This document shows positions 7,015-15,399 of a DNA stretch of 30,487 nucleotides, piece by piece (the stretch's first letter is position 1; each line of letters begins with the position of its first letter). Below the pieces are notes generated by a model that had not been told where the DNA came from, did not search any database, and worked only from the letters and a program-made list of their open reading frames with translations. Where the stretch lies: contig MVQQ01000233.1 in NCBI GenBank assembly GCA_002067555.1, positions 1 to 30,487 on the forward strand. The letters are read 5' to 3'. The translations under genes and the position numbers were made by a program. This stretch comes from Syntrophorhabdus sp. PtaB.Bin184. Lineage in GTDB: Bacteria; Desulfobacterota; Syntrophorhabdia; Syntrophorhabdales; Syntrophorhabdaceae.

Positions 7015-7046
7015 AGAAGGGGTGTACCATCGGGTACACCCCTTCT
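7015..7046 (+). terminator. Perfect 14-bp stem-loop, candidate terminator
   Basis: A 14-bp perfect stem (7015-7028 with 7033-7046; AGAAGGGGTGTACC on the 5' side) closes a 4-nt ATCG loop. It lies 55 nt after the tRNA and 8 nt before the GGAGG of the next gene. The 3' side continues CATTTATG, so there is no proper T-run. It may end tRNA transcription imperfectly or protect the 5' end of the downstream mRNA. Confidence 0.55.
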
Positions 7047-7065
7047 CATTTATGGAGGCAACAGG

Positions 7066-7776
7066 GTGGAGCGGGAATTAGAGACTCTCTTTGAGGCACA
7101 GAAGATCGAAACGATGATCATGGAAGGGGAGCAGAAGCTTCTTCAGGCTCCGAAGAAACTCAGACAAATGGAAGACCAGCTCACCGAGGTCCGGGACAAG
7201 ATCGAAAAGGAGAAGGAGATCGTCGAGGAACTCGAAAAGGAGAGGCGCAAGAAAGAGAAGGAGCTGGAAGGCGAAAAAGAGAAGATAAAGAAACTGGAAG
7301 TCAAGCTCTACGACGTGAAAACGAACAAGGAATACCAGGCCCTTCTGAAAGAGATCGAATCCGCGAAGGAGGCCAACGACCGGACCGAGGAGGATGTCCT
7401 CGTGCTCATGGACAAGGTGGAAGATCTCAAGAAAGACTACGAGACCTCCCAAGTGGAACTCAAGAGGCTGGAGAAGGAATCGGAGATAGAGAGGGCAGAG
7501 ATAGAGAAAGAGACACGGTCAATGGATGAGGTCATAGCGAAACTCACGACGGAAAGGGACAATCTTCTCTCCATCGTAAGCGAGAACCTCAGGACAACGT
7601 ACAATATCCTTCGCGAGAAACGGGGCGGCATCGCCGTCACCAACGTGCGAAACGGTGTGTGCCTCGGCTGCAACATGAACATCCCCCCCCAACTCTTCAT
7701 CGAGGTCACGAAAAACAAGCAGCTTATCCAATGCCCGAGCTGCAACCGCATTCTCTTCTTCAGAGAAGACGACTGA
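7066..7776 (+). CDS. Coiled-coil C4 zinc-ribbon protein (CdsZ-type)
   Basis: This 236-residue protein is almost entirely a charged coiled coil (about residues 5-175, Glu/Lys/Leu rich). It ends in a zinc ribbon with two CxxC pairs, C199/C202 in CLGC and C223/C226 in CPSC. This is the architecture of the C4-type zinc-ribbon family (DUF164-like). The family is frequently encoded beside RNase HI and rnpB, and the same is seen here; a role near RNA or nucleic acid handling is inferred, not shown. The start is GTG with GGAGG 7 nt upstream. Its TGA stop overlaps the ATG of RNase HI by one base, so they are translationally coupled. Confidence 0.9.
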   Translation: MERELETLFEAQKIETMIMEGEQKLLQAPKKLRQMEDQLTEVRDKIEKEKEIVEELEKERRKKEKELEGEKEKIKKLEVKLYDVKTNKEYQALLKEIESAKEANDRTEEDVLVLMDKVEDLKKDYETSQVELKRLEKESEIERAEIEKETRSMDEVIAKLTTERDNLLSIVSENLRTTYNILREKRGGIAVTNVRNGVCLGCNMNIPPQLFIEVTKNKQLIQCPSCNRILFFREDD

Positions 7777-8168
7777 TGCGCTGGCACGTCCACGTAGATG
7801 GGGCTTCCTCCGGCAACCCCGGGAAGTCAGGCGCCGGGATCGTCGTCAGGGACGACAGGGGAGAGACCGTATTCACCCGGGGCGACTACCTCGGCGAGAT
7901 GACGAACAACATGGCCGAGTACGAGGCGCTTCTTCGCGCGCTGACCGCCGCGGTGGAGCATTCCGTCAGGGACATCACGATATACACCGATTCACAGCTC
8001 GTGGCGAACCAGGTCACGGGGGTCTACAGGATCAAGAACAGGACCCTCCTCGGGTACGTGCTACGGGTCAAAGAAATCGTGAGCAATTTCGAACATTTTA
8101 CGATACAATATATACCGCGGGAACAAAACCGGGAAGCGGACAGGCTCGCGAAAGATGCCATATTAAAA

Positions 8169-8174
<6 letters not shown>
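7776..8174 (+). CDS. rnhA: Ribonuclease HI
   Basis: RNase HI cleaves the RNA strand of RNA-DNA hybrids. The 132-residue protein has all four metal-binding acidic residues: D8 in VDGASSGNPG, E48 in NNMAEYEAL, D72 in YTDSQLV and D122 in NREADRLAKDA. It is a compact single-domain form lacking the basic protrusion of E. coli RNase HI, and it resembles the short type found in Gram-positives and archaea. The ATG at 7776 shares one base with the preceding stop (TGATG). The 3' end runs into rnpB: the TAG stop at 8172-8174 lies inside the first helix of RNase P RNA. Confidence 0.95.
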
Positions 8175-8528
<354 letters not shown>

Positions 8529-8546
8529 TTATCCTTAAAAAGACCT

Positions 8547-8650
8547 GTCACAGGTCGCGGGTCGCACGTCGCAGGTTTGAAACAACAGACCGGGCCGTAC
8601 ACACCGCCTCTTCTGTTTCGACCTGCGGCCTGCGATCTGTGATCTGTGAC
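8547..8650. repeat. Inverted pair of heptamer arrays (CRCAGRT family)
   Basis: The left arm (8547-8584) reads as 7-nt units CACAGGT CGCGGGT CGCACGT CGCAGGT followed by TTGAAACA. The right arm (8614-8650) is the reverse complement of CACAGAT CACAGAT CGCAGGC CGCAGGT with CGAAACA. The arms pair imperfectly over about 37 bp around a 29-nt loop. It lies between rnpB and the first glycosyltransferase, on the same strand, and is placed to end rnpB transcription. The right arm reads in frame into the glycosyltransferase through a GTG at 8639, which I do not take as the start. Confidence 0.82.
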
Positions 8651-8668
8651 GAAATACCAGAGCGAACG

Positions 8669-10252
8669 ATGGACTCCACCAGAACCGCAAAGATAGCTTT
8701 TGTTCTCATCCTTGCAGTCAGTGCGCTCCTTTTCCTTACGAATCTCGGGGGACGGGATTTCTGGGCTCCTGACGAGGGAGATTTTGCGCAGATCGTGAAA
8801 GAGCTCGACAATGACCTTGTCGTGCCCCATCTCAATGGCGAGACCTACGGAGAAAAACCTCCGCTTTTCTATTATGCCGTTTTCGCCTGCGCAAAGATCT
8901 TCCGGTGGCTCCCGGATGAGGCCTCCATGCGCCTCGCTTCGAGCTTCGCCGCCATCGCCGTTATCGTTGTCTTCTTCCTCATCCTGAAGGCGCGCTTCGG
9001 TCTGGCACGAACCCTTTACGCCACCGCGATACTGGGGCTCACACCCCTCTTCTACTGGCAGGCCCGCTACCTGCAGGTGGACATGGCGTTCTCGGCGGCA
9101 TTGGTCGCGGCGCTCCTCACCTTCTTCCAGTACATGGAAACGGGGAGGAAGGTCTGGTATTATCTCTTCTTCGTCTGCCTCGCACTGGCTTTCATGACAA
9201 AGGGACCTCTCAGCGTGGCGCTCGCGGCACCCGTCATCGTCCTTTACTGCGCCACGGAAAGAAGGTGGGGAGCGTTCCTTAACCGGCACACCTGTCCCGG
9301 CATCCTCCTCTTCATCGCCATCGTTCTTCCCTGGTACCTCGCCGTGTACGCCCGGGAAGGTTTCCCCTACCTCTACGAGAACATCCTGCGCCAGAATTTT
9401 CTGCGGTTCTTCGACGCCTGGAGTCACAAGAGACCCTTTTATTACTACTTCACAACCCTCCCCCTGGATTTCTTTCCCTTCAGTCTCTTCCTTCCGCTCG
9501 GCCTTTATGTGGCCGTCAGGAACTGGAAAACAGACTGGCGAACGCGCTTCTTCACGCTCTGGTTCGCCTGGTTCTTCTTTTTCCTTTCTCTTTCCTCGGG
9601 AAAGATCAGCAAGTACATGCTTCCGGCACTGCCCGCCCTCGCGGTCATCGTCTCAGGGACGATCACCGATGCGAAAAGCATCTACAACAGGATAGTCTTT
9701 GCCGTGACAGCGGGAGTCTTTGCCGCCCTGGGGATAGGGCTCCTTGTATACAGAACGTCTCTCTACAGCGAATTCCTTCCCGAAAGGATCATACTCGGTT
9801 CACTCGCCGTATGCGCCGGTGTTCTCATTCTTCTCTCAATGCGGCACCGCCGCGCGGTGGCTGCTTTCACCGCGATGGCCGTCTTCATGGCCCTCGCGTA
9901 CATGATGGGAGACGTCTCCATATTCGAGAAATGGAACCGCTACAAGTCGCCGAAGCCCATGGCTCAGAAGATCCGTACCCTCGCTGGCGACACCGTACCC
10001 TGGGTCTACTATGGCAGTATGCGCGGAGTTTATGTATACTACGTCGGACGATTCGCCGTCCACGTGGAGGAACATGATGTGGCCGGGCTCAAGGAACTCG
10101 CGTCACGGCATAAGGAATTCTACATCCTCACGCGCGGCCGGGATGCTAAGGAGGTGACGGGCGCTCTGCCCGGCGCCGTTATGGCAACGGAAGACCGCAT
10201 CGGAGATACGGCGATGGTCCTTTTCAAATTCAAGAGGGGGAACGGCGGATAA
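8669..10252 (+). CDS. ArnT/PMT-like polyprenyl-phosphate glycosyltransferase, copy 1
   Basis: This 527-residue membrane protein has about a dozen hydrophobic helices. Its first periplasmic loop carries D35-E36 in APDEGDFAQ and E62-K63-P64-P65, as in ArnT and protein O-mannosyltransferase family members. Such enzymes move a sugar from undecaprenyl phosphate to lipid A, protein or another envelope acceptor on the periplasmic face. The usual DExRYAE motif is altered to DEGDFAQ here, unlike the neighbour. ATG 8669 is chosen because the upstream GTG (8639) lies in a repeat arm. No strong Shine-Dalgarno is visible. The gene is 5 nt from the second copy. Donor and acceptor are unknown. Confidence 0.85.
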   Translation: MDSTRTAKIAFVLILAVSALLFLTNLGGRDFWAPDEGDFAQIVKELDNDLVVPHLNGETYGEKPPLFYYAVFACAKIFRWLPDEASMRLASSFAAIAVIVVFFLILKARFGLARTLYATAILGLTPLFYWQARYLQVDMAFSAALVAALLTFFQYMETGRKVWYYLFFVCLALAFMTKGPLSVALAAPVIVLYCATERRWGAFLNRHTCPGILLFIAIVLPWYLAVYAREGFPYLYENILRQNFLRFFDAWSHKRPFYYYFTTLPLDFFPFSLFLPLGLYVAVRNWKTDWRTRFFTLWFAWFFFFLSLSSGKISKYMLPALPALAVIVSGTITDAKSIYNRIVFAVTAGVFAALGIGLLVYRTSLYSEFLPERIILGSLAVCAGVLILLSMRHRRAVAAFTAMAVFMALAYMMGDVSIFEKWNRYKSPKPMAQKIRTLAGDTVPWVYYGSMRGVYVYYVGRFAVHVEEHDVAGLKELASRHKEFYILTRGRDAKEVTGALPGAVMATEDRIGDTAMVLFKFKRGNGG

Positions 10253-10257
10253 CGGTT

Positions 10258-11901
10258 ATGAAACCGGGGAACACCTTTGTCAAATACACGATCATCCTTC
10301 TCGTCCTGTCCTATGCCTTCATCTTCTACGGCCTCGGTGACTATTCCCTGAAGGAGCCTGACGAGGGAAGGTACGCCGAGATACCCCGCGAGATGGTGGA
10401 AAGCGGGGACCTCGCCGTCCCGCGCCTTAACGACGTGCGGTACTTTGAGAAACCGCCCTTCCTGTACTGGGCCGTGGCGGTGTCGTACAAGCTCTTCGGA
10501 ATAAGCGAGTGGTCCTTCAGGCTTCCCAACGCTGTCGCCGCCTTCCTGTGCGTCATATGTCTCTTTTTCTTCTGCCGGAGGTGGACCGACGACGGGGCGG
10601 CCTTCCTTGCCTCCCTCGTTCTCCTGTCGTCCTTCGGCTTCTTCGGAATGGCACGGATAGTCACAACGGACATGGTCCTCGCCTTCTGGCTCTTTCTGGC
10701 CCTCCTTTGTTTCAACGAACACTACAGGGAAAAGGAAGGAGTCTTCGTCTACGGGTTCTACGGGGCGATGGCGCTGGCTACGCTCACGAAAGGACCCGTC
10801 GCACCGGTCCTTTTGTGCGGCGCCGTTCTTATCTTCCTCCTCGTGGAAAGGAACATTTCTTTCGTAAGACACATGAAGCCTCTCACGGGCTTTCTTCTGT
10901 ATTTCGCCGTGGCGGCGCCTTGGTTCGTCGTCATATCTATGAGAGAAAAGGAGTTCGTCGACTTCTTTTTCGTGGACCAGCACTTCCTTCGCTTCATCAC
11001 CACGAAGCACGACAGAGGCGGGCCACTGTACTACTTCATACCTGTTCTCCTGGGAGGAATGCTGCCCTGGTCGCTCTTTATCCCCCGCGCCGTCCTGGCG
11101 ACCTGGAAACGTCCTGACTGCCGTCTTTTCATCATCTGGTCGGCGCTTGTCTTTGTCTTCTTCAGTGTTTCCGGGTCCAAGCTTCCCCCGTACATTCTCC
11201 CCGTCTTTCCCGCCCTTTCGATCCCCCTGGGCGTCCTTTTCCACGAGAGCCGCGACTCCCGTTTTCGGCGACACTGGGAGATCGCCGTCTGCGGGCTCGG
11301 CATGGCGATACTCGTCTTCTCGTGCCTCCTGTACTTCAGCAAGGAGTTCATGGCTTATATCGCCGATATCTCGATGGACGCTACGTCCATCACGCTTGAC
11401 CTCAGGTACTTCTCGCTCTGGATATCCCTCACGGCGGCCGTCTGCCTCGTCCTTTTCTTCTTCCCCGGATTCAGGAAACCGAAAGGGCTCTTTGTCATCC
11501 TCCTTCTGTTCTCCCTCTCCACCATCATCGCCATTATGGCCCATTCAGGGGTGATTGACAGGATCAACACGGCCAAGAAGCTGGCACTGGCCGCATCGGA
11601 ATTGAGGGTGCAGCCGGACATCGTCGTCAACTACTCCGGGCTCGACCTGACGGTTCCCTTCTATCTCAAACGGCCCGTCGTGATAGCGTCATATAAGGGG
11701 GAGCTCGCCATGGGAGCGAAGTATGACGACGCCCGGGAGATATTCATGGAGGAGGGAGAGTTCTTCCGCCTTCTCGGCTCCGGCAAAAAGGTCCTCTTCA
11801 TCACGAAATCCAAGAGGATAGAAGACCTGGGGAAAAGGTTCCCCGGACGCATAAGGACCCATCTGTGCCAGAACGACAGATGCCTCCTGTCGAACTACTG
11901 A
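10258..11901 (+). CDS. ArnT/PMT-like polyprenyl-phosphate glycosyltransferase, copy 2
   Basis: This 547-residue polytopic protein has the classical loop motif D35-E36-GRYAEIPREM and E64-K65-P66-P67, closely resembling ArnT, which adds aminoarabinose from undecaprenyl phosphate to lipid A. About eleven or twelve hydrophobic helices fill the first 430 residues, followed by a soluble C-terminal domain. The arrangement matches copy 1 motif for motif, so the pair looks like an old tandem duplication. No arnABC genes for aminoarabinose synthesis are in the window, so another sugar is equally possible. It starts 5 nt after copy 1 and precedes the DacB-type gene. Confidence 0.87.
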   Translation: MKPGNTFVKYTIILLVLSYAFIFYGLGDYSLKEPDEGRYAEIPREMVESGDLAVPRLNDVRYFEKPPFLYWAVAVSYKLFGISEWSFRLPNAVAAFLCVICLFFFCRRWTDDGAAFLASLVLLSSFGFFGMARIVTTDMVLAFWLFLALLCFNEHYREKEGVFVYGFYGAMALATLTKGPVAPVLLCGAVLIFLLVERNISFVRHMKPLTGFLLYFAVAAPWFVVISMREKEFVDFFFVDQHFLRFITTKHDRGGPLYYFIPVLLGGMLPWSLFIPRAVLATWKRPDCRLFIIWSALVFVFFSVSGSKLPPYILPVFPALSIPLGVLFHESRDSRFRRHWEIAVCGLGMAILVFSCLLYFSKEFMAYIADISMDATSITLDLRYFSLWISLTAAVCLVLFFFPGFRKPKGLFVILLLFSLSTIIAIMAHSGVIDRINTAKKLALAASELRVQPDIVVNYSGLDLTVPFYLKRPVVIASYKGELAMGAKYDDAREIFMEEGEFFRLLGSGKKVLFITKSKRIEDLGKRFPGRIRTHLCQNDRCLLSNY

Positions 11902-11920
11902 CCCGTGGGGTTATGACACG

Positions 11921-13450
11921 ATGACAACGAGCGATATGACACCACGAGACAGGCCCCGCGGACATCGTGGGACCCCATGGATCATCCTTGCGCTCCTGCC
12001 TATCCTGTGTGCCCTACCCCTCTTCGCGGGCACCACCGGGGTCGAAACCATCGAGAAAGACCTCACGGCCATCCTTGGCGACCCCGCGTTCGAAAAGGCC
12101 CACGTGGGAGTTGTGGTCGACTCGCTGACAACGGGAAGAAGGATCTTCGAATACAACGCCGGAAAGCGGTTCATCCCCGCGTCCAACATGAAGCTCTTTA
12201 CCACGGCTGCGGCCCTCCTCGCACTTTCTCCGGATTTCCGATGGGAAACGAGGCTTCTCGCGGGTGGCACGATGACCTCCGGCGTCCTGAACGGAGACAT
12301 CCTCGTCGAGGGGTCGGGCGACCCCACCATATCGGGATATTTCCATGACGGAGACGTGCTCCACGTGTTCCGCCGGTGGGCGGCGACGTTGAAGGAAAAG
12401 GGCGTGAGGGAGATCGCCGGTAACCTCGTCATAGACAACTCATCGTTCCCGGGGCCGCCTTACGGGAAGGGCTGGGACGTCGACCCGGTGAACTGCTTCA
12501 GTGCCCCCAGAGACGCCTTCACCTTCAACAACAACTGCATCCAGCTCGACATAACCCCGTCGGGCAAAAAGGGGAAAGGGGTATTCCTTGCCATGGAACC
12601 CGCGACCGATTACGTCAGCCTCACAAACAGTGTCACCTCCGGGAAAGACACCGACCGGGACATCGTCCATCTCGAGTACACGACGTCGAGGTCCCTGTCG
12701 ATAAGCGGCTCCATCAGGCCGGAAAGCCCGACCATAACCCGCTACGTGGCGGTGAACCATCCCGCCCACTTCGGGGGTTTTGTCCTGAGGGAAACCCTTG
12801 AGGCCGCCGGTATCGTCGTGAGGGGAGATATCCTGTGTGCCCGCAACTGCCCGAAGACGGTGGACGTGCGGGCGAGAAGAGAGAAGGGGGAATGGACCAC
12901 CGTTGCCGTCTACCGTTCTCCCCGGCTTGCCGATGTCATAAAGGTGGTCAACAAGCTCAGCAACAATCTTTACGCCGAGCTATTGCTCATCGCGACAGGC
13001 AGGGCCCAGGGGGCGACCGGGACCGAGGAATCCGCCGCGGCCGCCCTTGCCACGCTTCGCCGCGCCGGGGTGGATACCTCCGGCCTCGTCATGGCCGATG
13101 GCTCGGGACTCTCCCGGCACGACCTTCTCACGCCCGACAGCGTCGCCCGATTGTTGAGGATCATGGCCGAGGGACCCCACGCCCGCTCCTTCGTCGACTC
13201 CCTTCCCGTCATGAGCGTCGACGGCACTCTCGGCGCGAGGCTCAAGGGCTCCCGCGCGGCAGAAAGAGTGCGGGCAAAAACAGGAACAATGACGCACGTA
13301 CGGAGCCTGTCGGGTTACATGACAACAACAAGAGGGGAGAGACTCGTCTTCTCCGTCTTTTCCAACAATCACATCGGGACATCGGCCGTCGACACCGCCA
13401 TGGACAGGATAATCCTCAGGCTTCTCGACGAGACGCCATCGAAACCATAG
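11921..13450 (+). CDS. dacB: D-alanyl-D-alanine carboxypeptidase, DacB (PBP4) family
   Basis: This periplasmic serine peptidase trims peptidoglycan stem peptides and may have endopeptidase activity. The 509-residue protein has a signal segment (about residues 20-38) after a basic start, then the three penicillin-binding motifs in order: S88-N-M-K91, S347-N-N349 and K453-T-G455. The large gap between the first two motifs is filled by the extra domains typical of the PBP4 class (peptidase family S13). An in-frame ATG at 11936 is an alternative start; neither has a convincing Shine-Dalgarno. It is the third gene of the glycosyltransferase cluster and converges on the ABC permease with only 6 bp between stops. 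Confidence 0.92.
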   Translation: MTTSDMTPRDRPRGHRGTPWIILALLPILCALPLFAGTTGVETIEKDLTAILGDPAFEKAHVGVVVDSLTTGRRIFEYNAGKRFIPASNMKLFTTAAALLALSPDFRWETRLLAGGTMTSGVLNGDILVEGSGDPTISGYFHDGDVLHVFRRWAATLKEKGVREIAGNLVIDNSSFPGPPYGKGWDVDPVNCFSAPRDAFTFNNNCIQLDITPSGKKGKGVFLAMEPATDYVSLTNSVTSGKDTDRDIVHLEYTTSRSLSISGSIRPESPTITRYVAVNHPAHFGGFVLRETLEAAGIVVRGDILCARNCPKTVDVRARREKGEWTTVAVYRSPRLADVIKVVNKLSNNLYAELLLIATGRAQGATGTEESAAAALATLRRAGVDTSGLVMADGSGLSRHDLLTPDSVARLLRIMAEGPHARSFVDSLPVMSVDGTLGARLKGSRAAERVRAKTGTMTHVRSLSGYMTTTRGERLVFSVFSNNHIGTSAVDTAMDRIILRLLDETPSKP

Positions 13451-13456
13451 AGAACC

Positions 13457-14212
13457 CTACCTGATTATCCTTCTTCGCATCAACCTGAACGGAAAGGGAG
13501 CGAGCAGGATAACAACGACGAGTATCCACACCGCGCCCTCCAGGGCGTTGCCCGGGGATCCCGCGGCAAGGGCCCTGCAGACGTTGGTGAGGTGATACAG
13601 GGGCGTGAACCAGGCCACCTTGCCGACAAAGGCGGGGAGGTTGTCGAGAGGAAAGAATATCCCCGACAGGAGGAACATGGGTGACAAAAAGAGTGTGTAA
13701 AAATAGTTCAGCGAATCCACTCCGGGGACCAGTGCCACGCACACGAGCGATATCTGGGCGAAGATGAGCCCGCTCAGGAAGAGAACGGGAATGACAAGGA
13801 CGATGAGGGGGGAGTCGACAAGGTGGAACGCGCTTATCGTCCCGACGATGATGATGCCGTAGAGTACGCTCTTCGTCGCGCCCCATACAAGCTCGCCCGC
13901 GATGAGGTCGTCGATGTTGACGGGGGTCGCCAGGATGGCGTCGAAGGTCTTCTGGAAGAATATGCGCACGTAGGTGCCGTAGGTGCATTCATATATGGTC
14001 GCGAACATCGATGAGGAGGCTATGATGCCGGGCGCGATGAAATTGATGTAAGGTCTTCCCTCGACCTCCGAGATATACCCTCCGAGACCAAACCCGAAGG
14101 CGACAAGGTAGAGAACGGGCTCGACGAAGTTAAGGGCAATGCTCGACAGGTAGAGTTTCCTGTAGACCGTGAAGTGCCTTTGCCACACCCTCAGGGCCCG
14201 CTTAATCTTCAA
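13457..14212 (-). CDS. ABC-2 type transporter permease (NodJ/DrrB-like)
   Basis: This 251-residue permease has six hydrophobic helices and the ABC-2 pattern, including YTLFLSPMFLLSGIFFPLDNLP before the last helices, as in NodJ and drug- or polysaccharide-export permeases. It pairs with the ATPase gene that overlaps it by 11 nt. The start is TTG at 14212 with GGGAGGAAGC directly before it; this Shine-Dalgarno lies within the last ATPase codons. The substrate is unknown. Nearby envelope genes are on the other strand and do not define it. Confidence 0.88.
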   Translation of the reverse strand: MKIKRALRVWQRHFTVYRKLYLSSIALNFVEPVLYLVAFGFGLGGYISEVEGRPYINFIAPGIIASSSMFATIYECTYGTYVRIFFQKTFDAILATPVNIDDLIAGELVWGATKSVLYGIIIVGTISAFHLVDSPLIVLVIPVLFLSGLIFAQISLVCVALVPGVDSLNYFYTLFLSPMFLLSGIFFPLDNLPAFVGKVAWFTPLYHLTNVCRALAAGSPGNALEGAVWILVVVILLAPFPFRLMRRRIIR

Positions 14213-14933
14213 GCTTCCTCCCTGTTAGCGTGAGGTACACCGCTTCGAGGTTCCCCCCATGCTCGTCCATCAGGTCTCGCGGCGAGGCGATGACGATGAT
14301 CTTTCCCCTGTCCATGATGGCCACCCGATCACAGAGCCTCTCGGCCTCCTCCATGTAGTGCGTCGTCAGAAGGAGGGTCTTGCCCTGCCGTTTGAGATCT
14401 TCGAGTCTTTTCCAGACCATCTGTCTGCTGTGGGGGTCGAGACCCGTCGTCGGCTCGTCGAGTATGATGACGTCGGGATCGTTTATGATGGACCTTGCAA
14501 GAAGGAGGCTCCTTTTCATACCTCCTGACAGTTCCCTGATATTGGCCTTCATCTTGTCCGTGAGACCGACGGAGGCCAGAAGCTCCCTCGCCAGGGGCAG
14601 GGTCTTTTTCTTCGGCATGTCGAAGTACCTGCCGTAAACGACAAGGTTCTGGATCACGGAAAGGTCCGGGTCGAGACTATCGTCCTGCGGCATCACACCC
14701 ATGCGCGACTTGATGAGGCTCGGTTCCTTCGTGACGTCATGCCCGAGAACCCTGACCTCGCCGCCCGTCGGGGGAAGGAAGCAATGGATGATGCGCATGA
14801 TCGTCGTCTTGCCGGCCCCGTTGGGCCCGAGAAAACCGAAGCACTCCCCCCTGACAATGGAAAAGCTGACCCCGTCAACGGCCCTCAGCCCGTCATAATC
14901 CTTGATAAGATCCCTGGCGGTTATAATCTCCAT
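14202..14933 (-). CDS. ABC transporter ATP-binding protein (NodI/DrrA-like)
   Basis: This 243-residue ATPase has Walker A GPNGAGKT (residues 36-43), a Q-loop near MPQDDSLDPDLSV, the signature LSGGM, Walker B VIILDEPT and a switch histidine in LLTTHYMEEAERL. The DDSLDPDLSV stretch is typical of the NodI/daunorubicin-resistance exporter group. ATG 14933 is preferred over an in-frame start 12 nt upstream. It overlaps the permease by 11 nt, so the pair forms one exporter. A heptamer-repeat spacer separates it from fixX upstream. Confidence 0.92.
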   Translation of the reverse strand: MEIITARDLIKDYDGLRAVDGVSFSIVRGECFGFLGPNGAGKTTIMRIIHCFLPPTGGEVRVLGHDVTKEPSLIKSRMGVMPQDDSLDPDLSVIQNLVVYGRYFDMPKKKTLPLARELLASVGLTDKMKANIRELSGGMKRSLLLARSIINDPDVIILDEPTTGLDPHSRQMVWKRLEDLKRQGKTLLLTTHYMEEAERLCDRVAIMDRGKIIVIASPRDLMDEHGGNLEAVYLTLTGRKLED

Positions 14934-14970
14934 GAAACCCCACAATTAAGATAGCAGAAAGATAAGAAAG

Positions 14971-15105
14971 AGGAAACAGGTTAGAGGCAGGAAACAGGTT
15001 ATGGGTTATAGGTCATGGGAAAGGAAGGAAGAGCGGAACCTTTGCGACAGTTCCTATTACCTATCACCTATTACCTATCACCTATTACCTATCACCCATT
15101 ACCCC
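14971..15105. repeat. Inverted heptamer arrays (CCTATYA family) plus a 13-nt direct repeat
   Basis: The right arm (15053-15105) is a near-perfect tandem array with a 14-nt unit made of two heptamers, CCTATTA and CCTATCA, repeated three times and ending CCCATTACCCC. The left arm (14997-15019) is the reverse complement of CCCATGA CCTATAA CCCATAA CC, so it keeps the same 7-nt register. The loop is about 33 nt. Before it, AGGAAACAGGTTA occurs twice, at 14971 and 14989. The element fills the 176-nt spacer between fixX and the ABC ATPase, both on the minus strand. I see no gene in it. Confidence 0.85.
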
Positions 15106-15109
15106 TCTT

Positions 15110-15388
15110 CTATCCGTACCTGTACTGCACCCCGAAATCACCCTTCGGGTAGCTCCACGTAATGGCGCCTTCGGTGCAGGCTATCATGCAGGTACCGCAT
15201 TCCAGGCATCCGGCGTGTTCGACCACTATCTCATTCTTCTCTTCATTGAACGTGTAGAGATGTCCAGGGCAGATCGTCAGGCAGTGCCTTGTGGTGCACC
15301 TCGACCTGCAGATATCGTGGTTGATGAGGATGTGGCTCTCCCTGTCCGTCTTGAAGGCGTCAAGGGCAAGCTTTTCGTCTATCTTCAT
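15110..15388 (-). CDS. fixX: Ferredoxin-like protein FixX
   Basis: This 92-residue ferredoxin is the last member of the fixABCX set and relays electrons with the FixC flavoprotein. A canonical [4Fe-4S] motif, C61xxCxxCxxxC71 (CLECGTCMIAC), is followed by TEGAITWSYP, the usual FixX ending. An N-terminal half-cluster has C27, C31, C36 and C40 in the irregular CRSRCTTRHCLTICP form also typical of FixX. ATG 15388 has GAGGTGA upstream and lies 11 nt after fixC. Confidence 0.93.
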   Translation of the reverse strand: MKIDEKLALDAFKTDRESHILINHDICRSRCTTRHCLTICPGHLYTFNEEKNEIVVEHAGCLECGTCMIACTEGAITWSYPKGDFGVQYRYG

Positions 15389-15399
15389 GGCCTGTCACC

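Noticed and set aside
8639..8668. GTG at 8639 as the start of the first glycosyltransferase
   Set aside because: The start and first codons lie in or next to the right arm of the heptamer inverted repeat; the first hydrophobic helix begins shortly after ATG 8669.
10120..11544. Highly charged 474-codon frame opposite the second glycosyltransferase
   Set aside because: The run of Glu, Lys and Asp is what the reverse strand of hydrophobic codons gives; the sense strand has ArnT motifs.
15053..15105. Possible CRISPR array
   Set aside because: Units are 7-14 nt and directly adjacent with no unique spacers, and no cas gene is present.
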